DNA of 64,000 bases from Candidatus Gastranaerophilales bacterium (lineage in GTDB: Bacteria; Cyanobacteriota; Vampirovibrionia; Gastranaerophilales; Gastranaerophilaceae): assembly GCA_944324455.1 (NCBI GenBank), contig CALUWJ010000006.1:1-64000 (forward strand), read 5' to 3'. Below are positions 34,837 through 44,398 of the stretch, in pieces (the first letter of the stretch is position 1; each line of letters opens with the position of its first letter). The translations under genes were made by a program, and so were the position numbers. The notes beneath the pieces were generated by a model, which saw nothing but the letters and a program-made list of their open reading frames with translations, ran no database searches and had not been told where the DNA came from.

Positions 34837-35652
34837 ATGTCTTACAAAAATGACCATGAACTAACAATTGCAAACAGATATAGCGGAGCAAGCTCTGCAG
34901 CAAAAGCTGAACTATATGAAACTTATGACAGATTAAGAGATTTAACTGTCTCCGGTTCAACTGCCACAGGTTCAGGCTTTGGTTCAGCAGGCGGATTTTT
35001 GTGGCAATTAGCAAATTTATTCTCGCCATCATCATTTATGACCACTCTTGGGGGTTCATCTATGATGAATATCCCAGGAACATCTTATTGGTCACCTAAT
35101 TATGCTTCAAAATCATATTACGATTCAGGCACAAATGCATTTGGTGTATCAGGCTTATCAAGCTATTCAGGTTTCCCGTCAGGTGCCGCCGGAATTTCAT
35201 TAGGCTTTGGTACAGAAGGCTCTCCCACAGGAGGAGCTGCAGGCATGGCAACAGGCTATGCTGTGTCAGCAGCAGGAATTGCAGCCCTAAACAGCGCTTC
35301 ATATGCAGCAGGAGCAACATCAGGCTTTGGCTTCGGGCAAAACATTCTTCTTCCTATCGCAGGTCTTGTTTCAGGATGGGGCGGTATTTTACAAGCAATA
35401 GCGCCTTATGCAGGTGAGTTTGGTTTAGGTGCAATTGTTGCGGGCAACTTAATGCAAGGAACAGGTTCAGCAGCTTTATCGGCTTATCAAAATATCACAG
35501 GTAATATCACAAATAACGCAGATGTTATTTTAGAAGACAAAGTAAGAAATATTGAAACAGTTTGCAAAATGCTTGATACTCAAGCAGATATTGTTCGTCA
35601 AACCTTAAAATCTAATATGGAATCAGATTCTAAATTAGTTGATGAACTATAA
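34837..35652 (+). CDS. Gly/Ser/Ala-rich hypothetical protein
   Basis: 271 aa, not recognised. The N-terminal ~45 residues are helical (LTIANRYSGASSAAKAELYETYDRLRDL). The middle (50-215) is low-complexity Gly/Ser/Ala with aromatic residues and a hydrophobic stretch (ILLPIAGLVSGWGGILQ). The C-terminal ~50 residues (ADVILEDKVRNIETVCKMLDTQADIV) form a heptad-like helix. No signal peptide is visible. GAGG precedes the ATG. The layout (helix, Gly-rich core, coiled coil) suggests a surface or exported structural protein; this is inference only. Confidence 0.7.
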   Translation: MSYKNDHELTIANRYSGASSAAKAELYETYDRLRDLTVSGSTATGSGFGSAGGFLWQLANLFSPSSFMTTLGGSSMMNIPGTSYWSPNYASKSYYDSGTNAFGVSGLSSYSGFPSGAAGISLGFGTEGSPTGGAAGMATGYAVSAAGIAALNSASYAAGATSGFGFGQNILLPIAGLVSGWGGILQAIAPYAGEFGLGAIVAGNLMQGTGSAALSAYQNITGNITNNADVILEDKVRNIETVCKMLDTQADIVRQTLKSNMESDSKLVDEL

Positions 35653-35700
35653 TAAAAAACCTATAAATTAAACTTTTACTTTATTATTTTAATTATTAAC

Positions 35701-35746
35701 AAAACAATACCTGCTTTCTGTGAATATAAAAAGCAGGTATTGTTTT
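35701..35746. terminator. bidirectional terminator
   Basis: 17-bp perfect stem AAAACAATACCTGCTTT/AAAGCAGGTATTGTTTT with a 12-base loop, between convergent genes at 34837 and 35764. Confidence 0.85.
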
Positions 35747-35763
35747 GTTGTTATATTCTATAA

Positions 35764-36006
35764 TTAAGCCATGTAATTTAAAATTCGCGCAGCACCTTGG
35801 CCATCAAAATGATACACTCTTTCAGAGCCATCTATATTTTTAATTCCACTTTTAGAATAACCTTGCCAATGGTTAGAAGAAACTTGTTGTAAATTTGCAA
35901 TATCATTAACATCAACAAAACTATTCTTTATTCCATGAGCTTTTCCGGCTTCATTCATTTCTCTTACAAACATTGGATAATTCACAAATGACATATTTGA
36001 ACTCAT
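35764..36006 (-). CDS. small hypothetical protein
   Basis: 80 aa, no known family. It starts MSSNMSFVNYPMFVREMNEAG and ends HFDGQGAARILNYMA; there is no signal peptide or cysteine. A GAAAGG Shine-Dalgarno precedes the ATG and codon use matches its neighbours, so it is likely a real gene. It ends against the strong terminator at 35701-35746. The function is unknown. Confidence 0.65.
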   Translation of the reverse strand: MSSNMSFVNYPMFVREMNEAGKAHGIKNSFVDVNDIANLQQVSSNHWQGYSKSGIKNIDGSERVYHFDGQGAARILNYMA

Positions 36007-36042
36007 AAAAAACCTTTCTATATTTTATTTGCATATATATAA

Positions 36043-36240
36043 AACAATAAAAAAAGAAAAATTGCTACTTGTTGTTTATATTTACCGGCAAAAGCTTTAA
36101 ACATTCCTGTTTGTAAGCTGTTTATATTTGAGGCTGATATAGATAATAAGGAAAAACTGGAATACCTTTTAAATTCGGCAACTGAAAAAGAAATTAATGC
36201 ACTAAAAGAAATAGTAAAAATCATTCTGGCTATTAAATAA
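36043..36240 (+). pseudogene. open frame without start, possible gene remnant
   Basis: This 307-bp gap between genes holds a plus-strand open frame that ends ADIDNKEKLEYLLNSATEKE ... IVKIILAIK at 36240. The composition (Glu/Lys/Asn-rich, typical codon use for the window) looks coding, but there is no ATG, GTG or TTG start in frame and no Shine-Dalgarno. It may be the 3' end of a decayed gene. The minus-strand frame over the same bases (36018-36248) is Phe/Ser-rich and starts with TTG, so it is probably a shadow. Confidence 0.3.
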
Positions 36241-36253
36241 TTGAACAAATTAA

Positions 36254-36294
36254 AAACCCTAAAATCAATTTTATTTTATCTGATTTTAGGGTTT
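36254..36294 (-). terminator. terminator of the GH13 gene
   Basis: 14-bp perfect stem AAACCCTAAAATCA/TGATTTTAGGGTTT with a 13-base AT loop, 20 bp downstream of the GH13 stop. Confidence 0.75.
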
Positions 36295-36313
36295 AAATTT
36301 ATTTAAGCTTTTT

Positions 36314-38644
36314 TTAAATCATTTTATAAACCTTAAATTCACCCGGGCGAAGCTCATTAAATGTGATTTCTTTTGTTATATCGTTTTCCAAAGGCTTTTC
36401 AACAAAAAGACATTTATTTAACTCGTCCAATTCAAAATCAAAATAAGAAACAAGTTTCTTTCCTTCTTTGATTTTAACCGTATTATTTCTTGTAATCGTA
36501 CCTCTTACATTTTTCTTTTCAATGTGACCTAAATTATCCTGCACATCTTTTATTTCACTTGGCGAAAAGTAATTAGCCACAATTAAATATGTTGCTTGCT
36601 TTTCATCCTTTTTAAGCTTTTGTTTTTCATTATCAGCTACAACTTCCCAGCATACAAAACCATTGTTTTCTTGACAATGTAAAACAGCTCTGCCTTGGTT
36701 TAAGAGTTTATCATTTTGAGCAAAATAATTTATTGCATTAAATTTCTCAAAGAAATTCCAATCATAATTTCTAACCATTGAAGTTTCTTTTGAAATAACT
36801 CTTTCAATACCAACTTTTGTAAAGCTTTCATCTCCGTCAATAAATAAAGTAGGACGAGATGCAAATTTACCCCCCGGAATAAATTTCATTTTAAACCATT
36901 TAAATAACGCTCCTTGAGCACCTAATTGCCCGGGGTATTGGTTGATATCTCTAAATTCACCGTCTTGGTTATTATATCCTTTTAAAATTGATAAAGGATT
37001 TGTTTTTGAATTTTTTTGATTATATGTGGATAATCTTAAATTATCGTTGATGATTTGTTCAGGAGTTTTAATGCTTTGAGCAACAATATCATCCCCCCAA
37101 AGAACATCAAATTTCATATCTTTATGATATTCCTTAAAATATCCGTCCCATAACATATATTCAGCTAATGTTGCAAAATATGGAACTTTCTTTTTAAGAT
37201 TAGCATTAACACGCCCCAAAACTTTTGCAGGTATTCTATAACTTAGCGGTTGACCCTTCTTATCTTGTGATACTTCATCAACGATGTGGTCAATATGGTC
37301 CACTCTAAAACCATCAAAATTAAATTCTTTTTGCAAATTTTCCGTGTAATTTATATAAAAATCAACAACATCACCATTATATTTATTTAATTCAAAATGA
37401 TAGAAATAATATGGAGTTTGACAATCTAAATTTGCAAAATGAGTTACATCTTCACCTTTATAATTATAATGTTTAAAAATAGGATATTGTTTTCCTTTGC
37501 TCATTTTATCAAACACGGGAACCCCAGCTGAACACCAAGCACCGCCTGACATTGTCCATAAACCTTGTTTTATTAATTCTTTAATAATTTCATCTTGATT
37601 TTCAATATCAGCTTCTGATTTAATATGCTTTTTAGCGGTTTTAGAAATTATTTCTTCAGCTCTTTTTTGTAATTCTTCTTGCTTTTGAGCAAAGCTCATT
37701 TTATATGAAACTAAAATTTTATATTCTTTTATATCTTCTTCAATTTCATCAATAATTTTTTGTTCTACTGCATTATATTTCTTATAATTTCCTTTTAGGT
37801 TTTCAATATACAATTTTTGAACATTTAAAACATCTTCATCTTTATATGTTCTTTTTTGCATAATTTGAGCGCACAAAGCATTAAAATAACCTGAAATGCT
37901 TTGAATTAATTCATTCACATCCATCCATCTTGCAACATAAGGTTTTGATAAAACAATTTTAGAAAATCTTGCAGTTTGAGGTAAGATATCATAAATCACA
38001 GGATGATTACACAACTGCGCCAATTCAATAAACAATTTAACCTGACTAGTTGCATCAAGCCCTAAAAACTTCATCAAATTATCATCTTGCAATTTATCAG
38101 ATACTTCTGATGATTTTGGAAGATAAGCGCAATCAAATTCACGCTTAAAAAATGGAATTAAATATAGAGTTGCAGGTAAAATTCCAAGTTCATCATTACC
38201 ATTATCAAGAGTGATTAAACATTTTACCCAATCAATAAAATGACCTGTGAAATCTGATGCATTACCATCGCCTAAAGCGCTCAAAGATAAAAGTTTAATG
38301 TTATGACCTTCCTTTTTGAACCAATTTGAATTTTTTATATTTCTTCTTGCCAAAACAGAAGGATTAGAAAACTCTATAAATTTATTTTCATTATATGTTT
38401 TTGCCTTTTTTAACTTTTCAATAAGACAAAATATTGTTTCAGCATTTGTTAGCTCTTGTAAAACCTTGAACTGTGGATATGGCAAATATCCGAATTTTTT
38501 AATTGTATCGGAAAGATATTTTTTTCTATCTTCATTGATTTCATCTATTCTGTAAATTTGTGCTATTTTTGCAATAAGCAAACTCAACTCTTGAGATTTA
38601 AATGCAATCTCGTGTTTATTTTTCTTTGATAATAAATTCAACAT
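36314..38644 (-). CDS. GH13-like alpha-glucan-active enzyme
   Basis: 776 aa. An N-terminal ~330-residue helical region of unknown type (from the GH13 barrel's viewpoint, an insertion or extra domain) precedes barrel-like motifs: FDGFRVDHIDH (catalytic Asp), FATLAEYMLW (catalytic Glu) and a C-terminal beta domain. There is no signal peptide, so it is likely cytoplasmic. It may act on storage glucan alongside the GH57 enzyme at 4501. The exact subfamily is not recognised; the RVDHIDH sequence is unusual. AGAGG lies 6 nt before the ATG and TGaTACAAT (an extended -10) further upstream. Confidence 0.8.
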   Translation of the reverse strand: MLNLLSKKNKHEIAFKSQELSLLIAKIAQIYRIDEINEDRKKYLSDTIKKFGYLPYPQFKVLQELTNAETIFCLIEKLKKAKTYNENKFIEFSNPSVLARRNIKNSNWFKKEGHNIKLLSLSALGDGNASDFTGHFIDWVKCLITLDNGNDELGILPATLYLIPFFKREFDCAYLPKSSEVSDKLQDDNLMKFLGLDATSQVKLFIELAQLCNHPVIYDILPQTARFSKIVLSKPYVARWMDVNELIQSISGYFNALCAQIMQKRTYKDEDVLNVQKLYIENLKGNYKKYNAVEQKIIDEIEEDIKEYKILVSYKMSFAQKQEELQKRAEEIISKTAKKHIKSEADIENQDEIIKELIKQGLWTMSGGAWCSAGVPVFDKMSKGKQYPIFKHYNYKGEDVTHFANLDCQTPYYFYHFELNKYNGDVVDFYINYTENLQKEFNFDGFRVDHIDHIVDEVSQDKKGQPLSYRIPAKVLGRVNANLKKKVPYFATLAEYMLWDGYFKEYHKDMKFDVLWGDDIVAQSIKTPEQIINDNLRLSTYNQKNSKTNPLSILKGYNNQDGEFRDINQYPGQLGAQGALFKWFKMKFIPGGKFASRPTLFIDGDESFTKVGIERVISKETSMVRNYDWNFFEKFNAINYFAQNDKLLNQGRAVLHCQENNGFVCWEVVADNEKQKLKKDEKQATYLIVANYFSPSEIKDVQDNLGHIEKKNVRGTITRNNTVKIKEGKKLVSYFDFELDELNKCLFVEKPLENDITKEITFNELRPGEFKVYKMI

Positions 38645-38670
38645 ATATAACCTCTATCCTAATAAAATCA

Positions 38671-38710
38671 TTGTATCAAAAAAAATTATTTTGACCGTTC
38701 TTTGATACAA
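38671..38710. repeat. inverted repeat in the GH13 promoter region
   Basis: Perfect 10-bp arms TTGTATCAAA (38671-38680) and TTTGATACAA (38701-38710), separated by 20 bp. The minus-strand reading of the left arm contains TGATACAAT, the extended -10 of the GH13 gene, so a protein binding the repeat would cover the promoter. It also could be part of the terminator of the GNAT gene upstream. Confidence 0.5.
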
Positions 38711-38713
38711 TAA

Positions 38714-39199
38714 TTAACAAAATTTTAAAACATTTTCATAAACAAAATAATCTTCACCTATATATTTTGCAATCCTTTTTTGAAATATAAAATTTTGTTT
38801 AATAAAAAATTCTTGCGATTTTAATAATTTTTCATTAACACACACTAAAATCTCATTTGTTTTATTTTCATTTATAATACTTTTGAGTGTTAATTTTGCA
38901 AAACCATTATTTCTTTTTTCTTTTAAAATATAAAATTTAGTTATTAAAGCAACATTATTTTCTTTTTTTAATTCATAAAAACCAACTATATTTTTATTAT
39001 CTTTTATAAAAAACAATTCATACCCATCCAAAATTATTCTTTCTTTCATTAAATCAATTTCAACAAAAGATAAAATATAGCTAACAATTTCTTTTCCTAA
39101 CGCATCAATATAAACTTCATTATAAAATTCAATAATTAAATCACATAAAATTTGAAGCTCTATTTTGCTTTTAGGGTTTATTCTTTCAATTTGTAACAT
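38714..39199 (-). CDS. GNAT-family N-acetyltransferase-like protein
   Basis: 161 aa. The pattern FFIKDNKNIVGFYELKKENNVALITKFYILKEKRNNGFAKLTLKSIINE matches GNAT motif A: a strand, the acetyl-CoA loop (EKRNNGFAKL, a diverged QxxGxG/A) and a helix. A final SQEFFIKQNFIFQKR resembles motif B. The substrate is unknown. No Shine-Dalgarno precedes the ATG; TGtTAATAT ends 7 nt upstream. It is transcribed alone, divergent from ahcY. Confidence 0.7.
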   Translation of the reverse strand: MLQIERINPKSKIELQILCDLIIEFYNEVYIDALGKEIVSYILSFVEIDLMKERIILDGYELFFIKDNKNIVGFYELKKENNVALITKFYILKEKRNNGFAKLTLKSIINENKTNEILVCVNEKLLKSQEFFIKQNFIFQKRIAKYIGEDYFVYENVLKFC

Positions 39200-39206
39200 A
39201 TATCCA

Positions 39207-39215
39207 ATATTAACA
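39207..39215 (-). promoter_or_regulatory. extended -10 of the GNAT gene, possible leaderless start
   Basis: TGtTAATAT on the minus strand, ending 7 nt before ATG 39199. The hexamer is a 4/6 match. Confidence 0.35.
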
Positions 39216-39222
39216 TATTTAA

Positions 39223-40539
<1,317 letters not shown>

Positions 40540-40543
40540 AATA

Positions 40544-40577
40544 AATTAAAAGCGGAGTTCAAACTCCGCTTTTAATT
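40544..40577. terminator. bidirectional terminator
   Basis: 16-bp stem AATTAAAAGCGGAGTT/AACTCCGCTTTTAATT with a 2-base loop, between ahcY and the convergent response-regulator gene, overlapping the stop of the latter. Confidence 0.85.
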
Positions 40578-41855
40578 ATCTAAAAATTTTTCAATCCAAC
40601 CTATCATATCATTTATTTCATAAGGCTTTGGCATATACAAATCAGCGCCTGTTTTTAGTATTTCTTTTTTATTTAAAAAAGATGATGAAAATATAAGTTT
40701 AATATTATCTTTTGAAATTTTTTGAGCAAGCTTTATAAAACCAGATTGTTTTTTTTCGCCCCAATCCATAACAACAACATCAGGCTTAAATGTTTTATAT
40801 AAATTTATAAAATCATTTTCATTTTGTGCAATTTCAGCTTGAATATTATTTAGTTCACAAACACTTTTTAATAAATACGATAAAGAATTATCTAATTCTA
40901 AAATTAAAACTTTATTTTTTTTATTTTGCTTTGTAACAACACCGTTTAATCTTATTCTATCTATCACATAAACTGATGTATCCGGACTGGAGCATAGTTT
41001 AATTAATTCATTTAATTCATTTAATATATCAATATAATTTTGTATATTATTATCTTTTGATATTACAGCAATATTTAAATGCATTAAATTACTTCTTACT
41101 TCTTGAATATTATCACTTGATTGTATTGTAAAATTGTTATTATATTCAGTCGTTGAATAAAATTTATTTAAAATGTTATCAAATGCAAAAGTTAAAAATG
41201 ATGCAATTTTTTCAGCCTGCATTGGATTGGTAATTATAATCAATTCATCATCATTAATATGACCTGCAAAATCATCATCCGATAAAGATGAATTTATTAT
41301 TGCACTCAATGTTTGCAAAACCTTTTCATAAGCAATTTCACCATGGGTTTTTCTATATAAATCGATATCTTTAATTTTCAATAAAAGATATGAAGCTGAA
41401 TTATCATCCTCAAGCGTTCTTTTGATGGTTTTAATAGTAATGTTTTTATCAAAAAGCCTTGTTATAGGATTAATAAAAGATTCAATATATCTTCTTAAAT
41501 GAGCTTTAAAGCGCATTTGAAATTCTTTTTTAGATATTTCTTCCCCTAAAAAATCATCAGCGCCAACATCAAGGACTTCAAGTCTATCTTCAATATCGCT
41601 TGATTTTGAAACAGCTATAATAATAGGTCTTGAGCTATATGTTAAAACTCTTATTTTTCTAATAAAATCACTTAATTTTTCTTTAATTGTGTCTGAAATA
41701 ATTATAAACTCAACATGTTGTTTTTGTATTACAGCTAAAGCATCAGATAAATCATTAGAAACAAAAACATCTTGTTTTAGAGCTTCAATTAATTTTTTAT
41801 ATTTAATTGCAAGTTCTTTTCTTGTGCTAATTATTAAAACCGATGCTTTATACAA
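40572..41855 (-). CDS. REC-(degenerate GGDEF)-REC regulator
   Basis: 427 aa. An N-terminal receiver-like domain (about 5-120) lacks the usual acidic pair and the conserved Lys. A GGDEF-like domain (about 135-305) has AGHINDDELIII in place of GGDEF, so it is probably not an active cyclase. The C-terminal receiver (about 315-427) has ELDN, the phosphoacceptor VVVMDWG and the Lys in YMPKPYE, so it should be phosphorylatable. The start is TTG 41855 with AGGAG 7 nt upstream. It lies 2 bp after a soluble histidine kinase, its likely partner. Output could be protein interaction rather than c-di-GMP. Confidence 0.85.
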   Translation of the reverse strand: MYKASVLIISTRKELAIKYKKLIEALKQDVFVSNDLSDALAVIQKQHVEFIIISDTIKEKLSDFIRKIRVLTYSSRPIIIAVSKSSDIEDRLEVLDVGADDFLGEEISKKEFQMRFKAHLRRYIESFINPITRLFDKNITIKTIKRTLEDDNSASYLLLKIKDIDLYRKTHGEIAYEKVLQTLSAIINSSLSDDDFAGHINDDELIIITNPMQAEKIASFLTFAFDNILNKFYSTTEYNNNFTIQSSDNIQEVRSNLMHLNIAVISKDNNIQNYIDILNELNELIKLCSSPDTSVYVIDRIRLNGVVTKQNKKNKVLILELDNSLSYLLKSVCELNNIQAEIAQNENDFINLYKTFKPDVVVMDWGEKKQSGFIKLAQKISKDNIKLIFSSSFLNKKEILKTGADLYMPKPYEINDMIGWIEKFLDN

Positions 41856-41857
41856 AA

Positions 41858-42580
41858 CTATACTCCTATATTTTTTGTTTGCTTTTCAATCTCATAAACA
41901 GGCAAATAAACTAAAAATTCAGTCTTTAATTCTTCTTTTGATGAATTTACTTCAATTTTTCCTTGCATTTTATCAACCAAATTTTTAACAATATAAAGCC
42001 CCAACCCGCTTCCCTGTGCGGTTGAATTTAAATATGAATCAATTCTATAAAATTTTTCAAATATTTTTGGAATTTTATCTTTTTCAATATAATTTCCCCA
42101 ATTTATAACGGAAAAAACAACAAAATCATTTTTAGCAAATATTTTTATATCAATTTTTTTAGAGTTTTTTGAATATTTCAGAGCATTATCAAGAATATTT
42201 AATAATATTTGTTGAGTTTTATCGCTATCCGATAAACAAAAAAGCTCATTTTTAGATTTTTCAATATTAAATTCAAAATCAGGATAATTCATTGAAACAA
42301 CATTAATGCAATTTTGCATTATTTGATTTGCATTCACTTTGATCAAAACAAGATTTTCAGAATTTGAATCAATTTTTGCAACATTTAAAACATTTTCAAT
42401 CAAATTAATTAATCTTTGAGATTGATTTGTTATTATTTTTAAAAATTCTTTTTTCTTTTCATCATCCAATTTATCCCATGAATTAAGCATAGTTTGAGCA
42501 AAACCTTTAATGCTTGTTAAAGGGGTTCTAATTTCATGAGATAGAGTGGATATAAATTCATCTTTAATATTTTTTTTCAT
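41858..42580 (-). CDS. soluble sensor-less histidine kinase
   Basis: 240 aa, only HisKA and HATPase_c. The HisKA box FISTLSHEIRTPL gives the phosphoacceptor at His15; NILDNALKYSKN (N box) and AQGSGLGLYIVKNLVDK (G2) follow, with FEKFYRID as F box. There is no membrane segment, PAS or HAMP domain before it, so sensing must involve another protein. ATG 42580 has no Shine-Dalgarno; TATAAT ends 6 nt upstream, inside the gap to Mini-III. The REC-GGDEF-REC gene follows after 2 bp, as a cognate pair. Confidence 0.88.
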   Translation of the reverse strand: MKKNIKDEFISTLSHEIRTPLTSIKGFAQTMLNSWDKLDDEKKKEFLKIITNQSQRLINLIENVLNVAKIDSNSENLVLIKVNANQIMQNCINVVSMNYPDFEFNIEKSKNELFCLSDSDKTQQILLNILDNALKYSKNSKKIDIKIFAKNDFVVFSVINWGNYIEKDKIPKIFEKFYRIDSYLNSTAQGSGLGLYIVKNLVDKMQGKIEVNSSKEELKTEFLVYLPVYEIEKQTKNIGV

Positions 42581-42586
42581 AAGTTT

Positions 42587-42592
42587 ATTATA
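42587..42592 (-). promoter_or_regulatory. -10 element of the soluble kinase, possible leaderless start
   Basis: Perfect TATAAT on the minus strand, ending 6 nt before ATG 42580, in the 17-bp gap after Mini-III. Confidence 0.5.
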
Positions 42593-42597
42593 TTTTT

Positions 42598-42963
42598 TTA
42601 TTTTAATTCTTCAATATTTTCTTTTATAAAATCCAAAATTTCATTTAATCTTTGTTTATTATTCAAATAAAAATAACCGATTAAAACCTCAAAGGATGTC
42701 GCAAGAGAATGAATTTTCGGGTTATTTTTTTTATTTATCGATATTTTTAAATTTCGCCCTCTTTTTTGAATTTCAAGTTCTTCTTTAGTTAATTTATCAA
42801 TAATTAAATCAAGAAAATCTGCTTGAGCTTGAGCACAAACATATTTTGTTGAAATAGTATGCATTGAATTTTGATTTTTTGCTTTTTTAATTACAAGCTC
42901 TCGAATAAAAAGCTCCCAAACACAATCACCTATATATGCATAATGTTTTAAATTATATTCCAT
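42598..42963 (-). CDS. mrnC: Mini-ribonuclease III
   Basis: 121 aa RNase III catalytic domain without a dsRNA-binding domain. In Bacillus, Mini-III processes 23S rRNA ends. YAYIGDCVWELFIRELVI, TKYVCAQAQADFL, LEIQKRGRNLKISI and LATSFEVLIGYFYL correspond to the family's active-site blocks (the GD and the later Glu). No Shine-Dalgarno precedes ATG 42963; TGtTATTAT ends 6 nt upstream. Confidence 0.92.
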   Translation of the reverse strand: MEYNLKHYAYIGDCVWELFIRELVIKKAKNQNSMHTISTKYVCAQAQADFLDLIIDKLTKEELEIQKRGRNLKISINKKNNPKIHSLATSFEVLIGYFYLNNKQRLNEILDFIKENIEELK

Positions 42964-42969
42964 ATCTTT

Positions 42970-42978
42970 ATAATAACA
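42970..42978 (-). promoter_or_regulatory. extended -10 of mrnC, possible leaderless start
   Basis: TGtTATTAT on the minus strand, ending 6 nt before ATG 42963. Confidence 0.45.
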
Positions 42979-43047
42979 AAAATTTACAATATTTTGGCAA
43001 TTTTTATTTTTTAAAATACTTTAATAAAATATAGGGGTTTTATAAAA

Positions 43048-44175
43048 ATGTCCAATGAAAACGTAAACAACAATAATAATTTTTCACTAACATCTTGCTT
43101 GGTTTTTCCTGCTATAACAACGTCTGCTAGTGCAATTAGTTCAATAAAAAGAAATAAAGGTGTTAAAAATGCCCTAACGGCTTGTCAAAAAGAAGCTTTT
43201 AAAGGTTTAGATGCTTCTCTAAAACCGCTGCATAACGACATTTTTTCAAGAAGTACTGCCTTAGCACAAAATTATGAAGAATATAAAGGACTTTCCAAAA
43301 AAGCTGCAAAATATGCAAAAAAAGCAGCAAAAGCACAAAAGGGGAAGGTTTCTTTAATAGATAATTTTCTTAACATCTTCAGAAAAGAAAAAGTTACACC
43401 TGATTCAATAATTAAAAAAGCAAGTGAAGCTGATGATAAATTAAAAACTGCCACAAAAACCCTAAAACAAGGCAGTGAAATAATAGAAGCAACAACTAAA
43501 TCAGGATTTAAAAATACAGCCAAAACTCTTTTAAAAAGCGAAATGAAAAACCCGATAGTTCTTGCAATGACAGCATTGGAATTAGTTCCTGAATTTAGCG
43601 GCAAAGTTATTCCTGCTTTTAAAAACGAAGGAATTTTAGCAGGTTTAAAACAAACCGGCAAATCAATTCTAAAAGTTGGAAGCAACTTTATATCTTATGC
43701 TGCAGGCGGTGTTTTAGGAAGAATAATTGGCACTTCAATAGGTACACTTATCTGCCCCGGAGTAGGAAGCGCCGTTGGCGGAAATATTGGTGATGCAATC
43801 GGTTCAATGTTAGTTGGTTCAACAGTTACTAATGTTGTAGATAAAGCATTAAACGAAGATGAAACACTCGAAGAAAATCAAATAACAACGAAAACACCTC
43901 AACAAGAGCAAGAAATTCCGCAACAAGAATTAACACAAATTGCTCAAGAAAATAATCCAATAGAGCAAACAAATACAAACGAATTAACTCAAGCGCAAAT
44001 TGCTTCTATTCCAAGTTTCAAGGAAGCCAAAGCAAAATACGCAACCAAAGTAAATTCCATACCTCAAAAGACAACTAAAGGATACCAAAAGCCTCAAAAT
44101 GGAGTATATGCAACTCAATGGGTTAATGAGATGGCACAAGCAAAACGCCAAAATCAATTAAATACTCTTAGCTAA
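43048..44175 (+). CDS. hypothetical protein with glycine-zipper segment
   Basis: 375 aa, not recognised. An Asn-rich start, then Lys/Ala-rich helices (KKAAKYAKKAAKAQKGK, about 85-105), then a Gly-rich hydrophobic zone at about 220-265 (GGVLGRIIGTSIG, PGVGSAVGGNIGDAIGSMLVGS) that looks like a membrane-active glycine zipper. The last 100 residues are Gln/Glu/Thr-rich. Similar zippers occur in membrane-inserting bacteriocins, phage proteins and outer-membrane lipoproteins. There is no signal peptide. AGGGG lies 10 nt before the ATG. It ends 8 bp into the next convergent gene. Confidence 0.7.
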   Translation: MSNENVNNNNNFSLTSCLVFPAITTSASAISSIKRNKGVKNALTACQKEAFKGLDASLKPLHNDIFSRSTALAQNYEEYKGLSKKAAKYAKKAAKAQKGKVSLIDNFLNIFRKEKVTPDSIIKKASEADDKLKTATKTLKQGSEIIEATTKSGFKNTAKTLLKSEMKNPIVLAMTALELVPEFSGKVIPAFKNEGILAGLKQTGKSILKVGSNFISYAAGGVLGRIIGTSIGTLICPGVGSAVGGNIGDAIGSMLVGSTVTNVVDKALNEDETLEENQITTKTPQQEQEIPQQELTQIAQENNPIEQTNTNELTQAQIASIPSFKEAKAKYATKVNSIPQKTTKGYQKPQNGVYATQWVNEMAQAKRQNQLNTLS

Positions 44176-44398
44176 TAGCACTTCCCAAAGCTTTAAGATT
44201 TTCGTATGGAACACCTGCTTCAGACAGTTCTTCCGCTGAAATTCCAAAAAGACTGATTGTATTTAATACATTCTTTTTATCGTATCGTTTTTTTGATTTT
44301 TCCGTAATCATTTTAAATATGTTGTTAACAGCCGTTTCTCTAGTCATAAAATATGAAGTATTTGACTTATAGAGAGTTCTTCTTTTACATTTTCCCAT
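44168..44398 (-). CDS. small hypothetical protein
   Basis: 76 aa, basic N-terminus (MGKCKRRTLYKS) and a helical C-terminus (NVLNTISLFGISAEELSEAGVPYENLKALG). The last part resembles a short DNA-binding-like helix pair, but no family is recognised. A purine-rich AAGAGA precedes the ATG. It lies between the glycine-zipper gene and the RelA/SpoT-like gene, diverging from the latter. Confidence 0.6.
   Translation of the reverse strand: MGKCKRRTLYKSNTSYFMTRETAVNNIFKMITEKSKKRYDKKNVLNTISLFGISAEELSEAGVPYENLKALGSAIS

Noticed and set aside
36018-36248. Minus-strand 76-aa protein
   Set aside because: TTG start, no Shine-Dalgarno, Phe/Ser-rich composition; the plus-strand frame over the same bases looks more coding.
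38401-38700. Possible natural-competence or CRISPR-type repeats
   Set aside because: No regularly spaced direct repeats of 20-40 bp with unique spacers were found here or elsewhere in the window.
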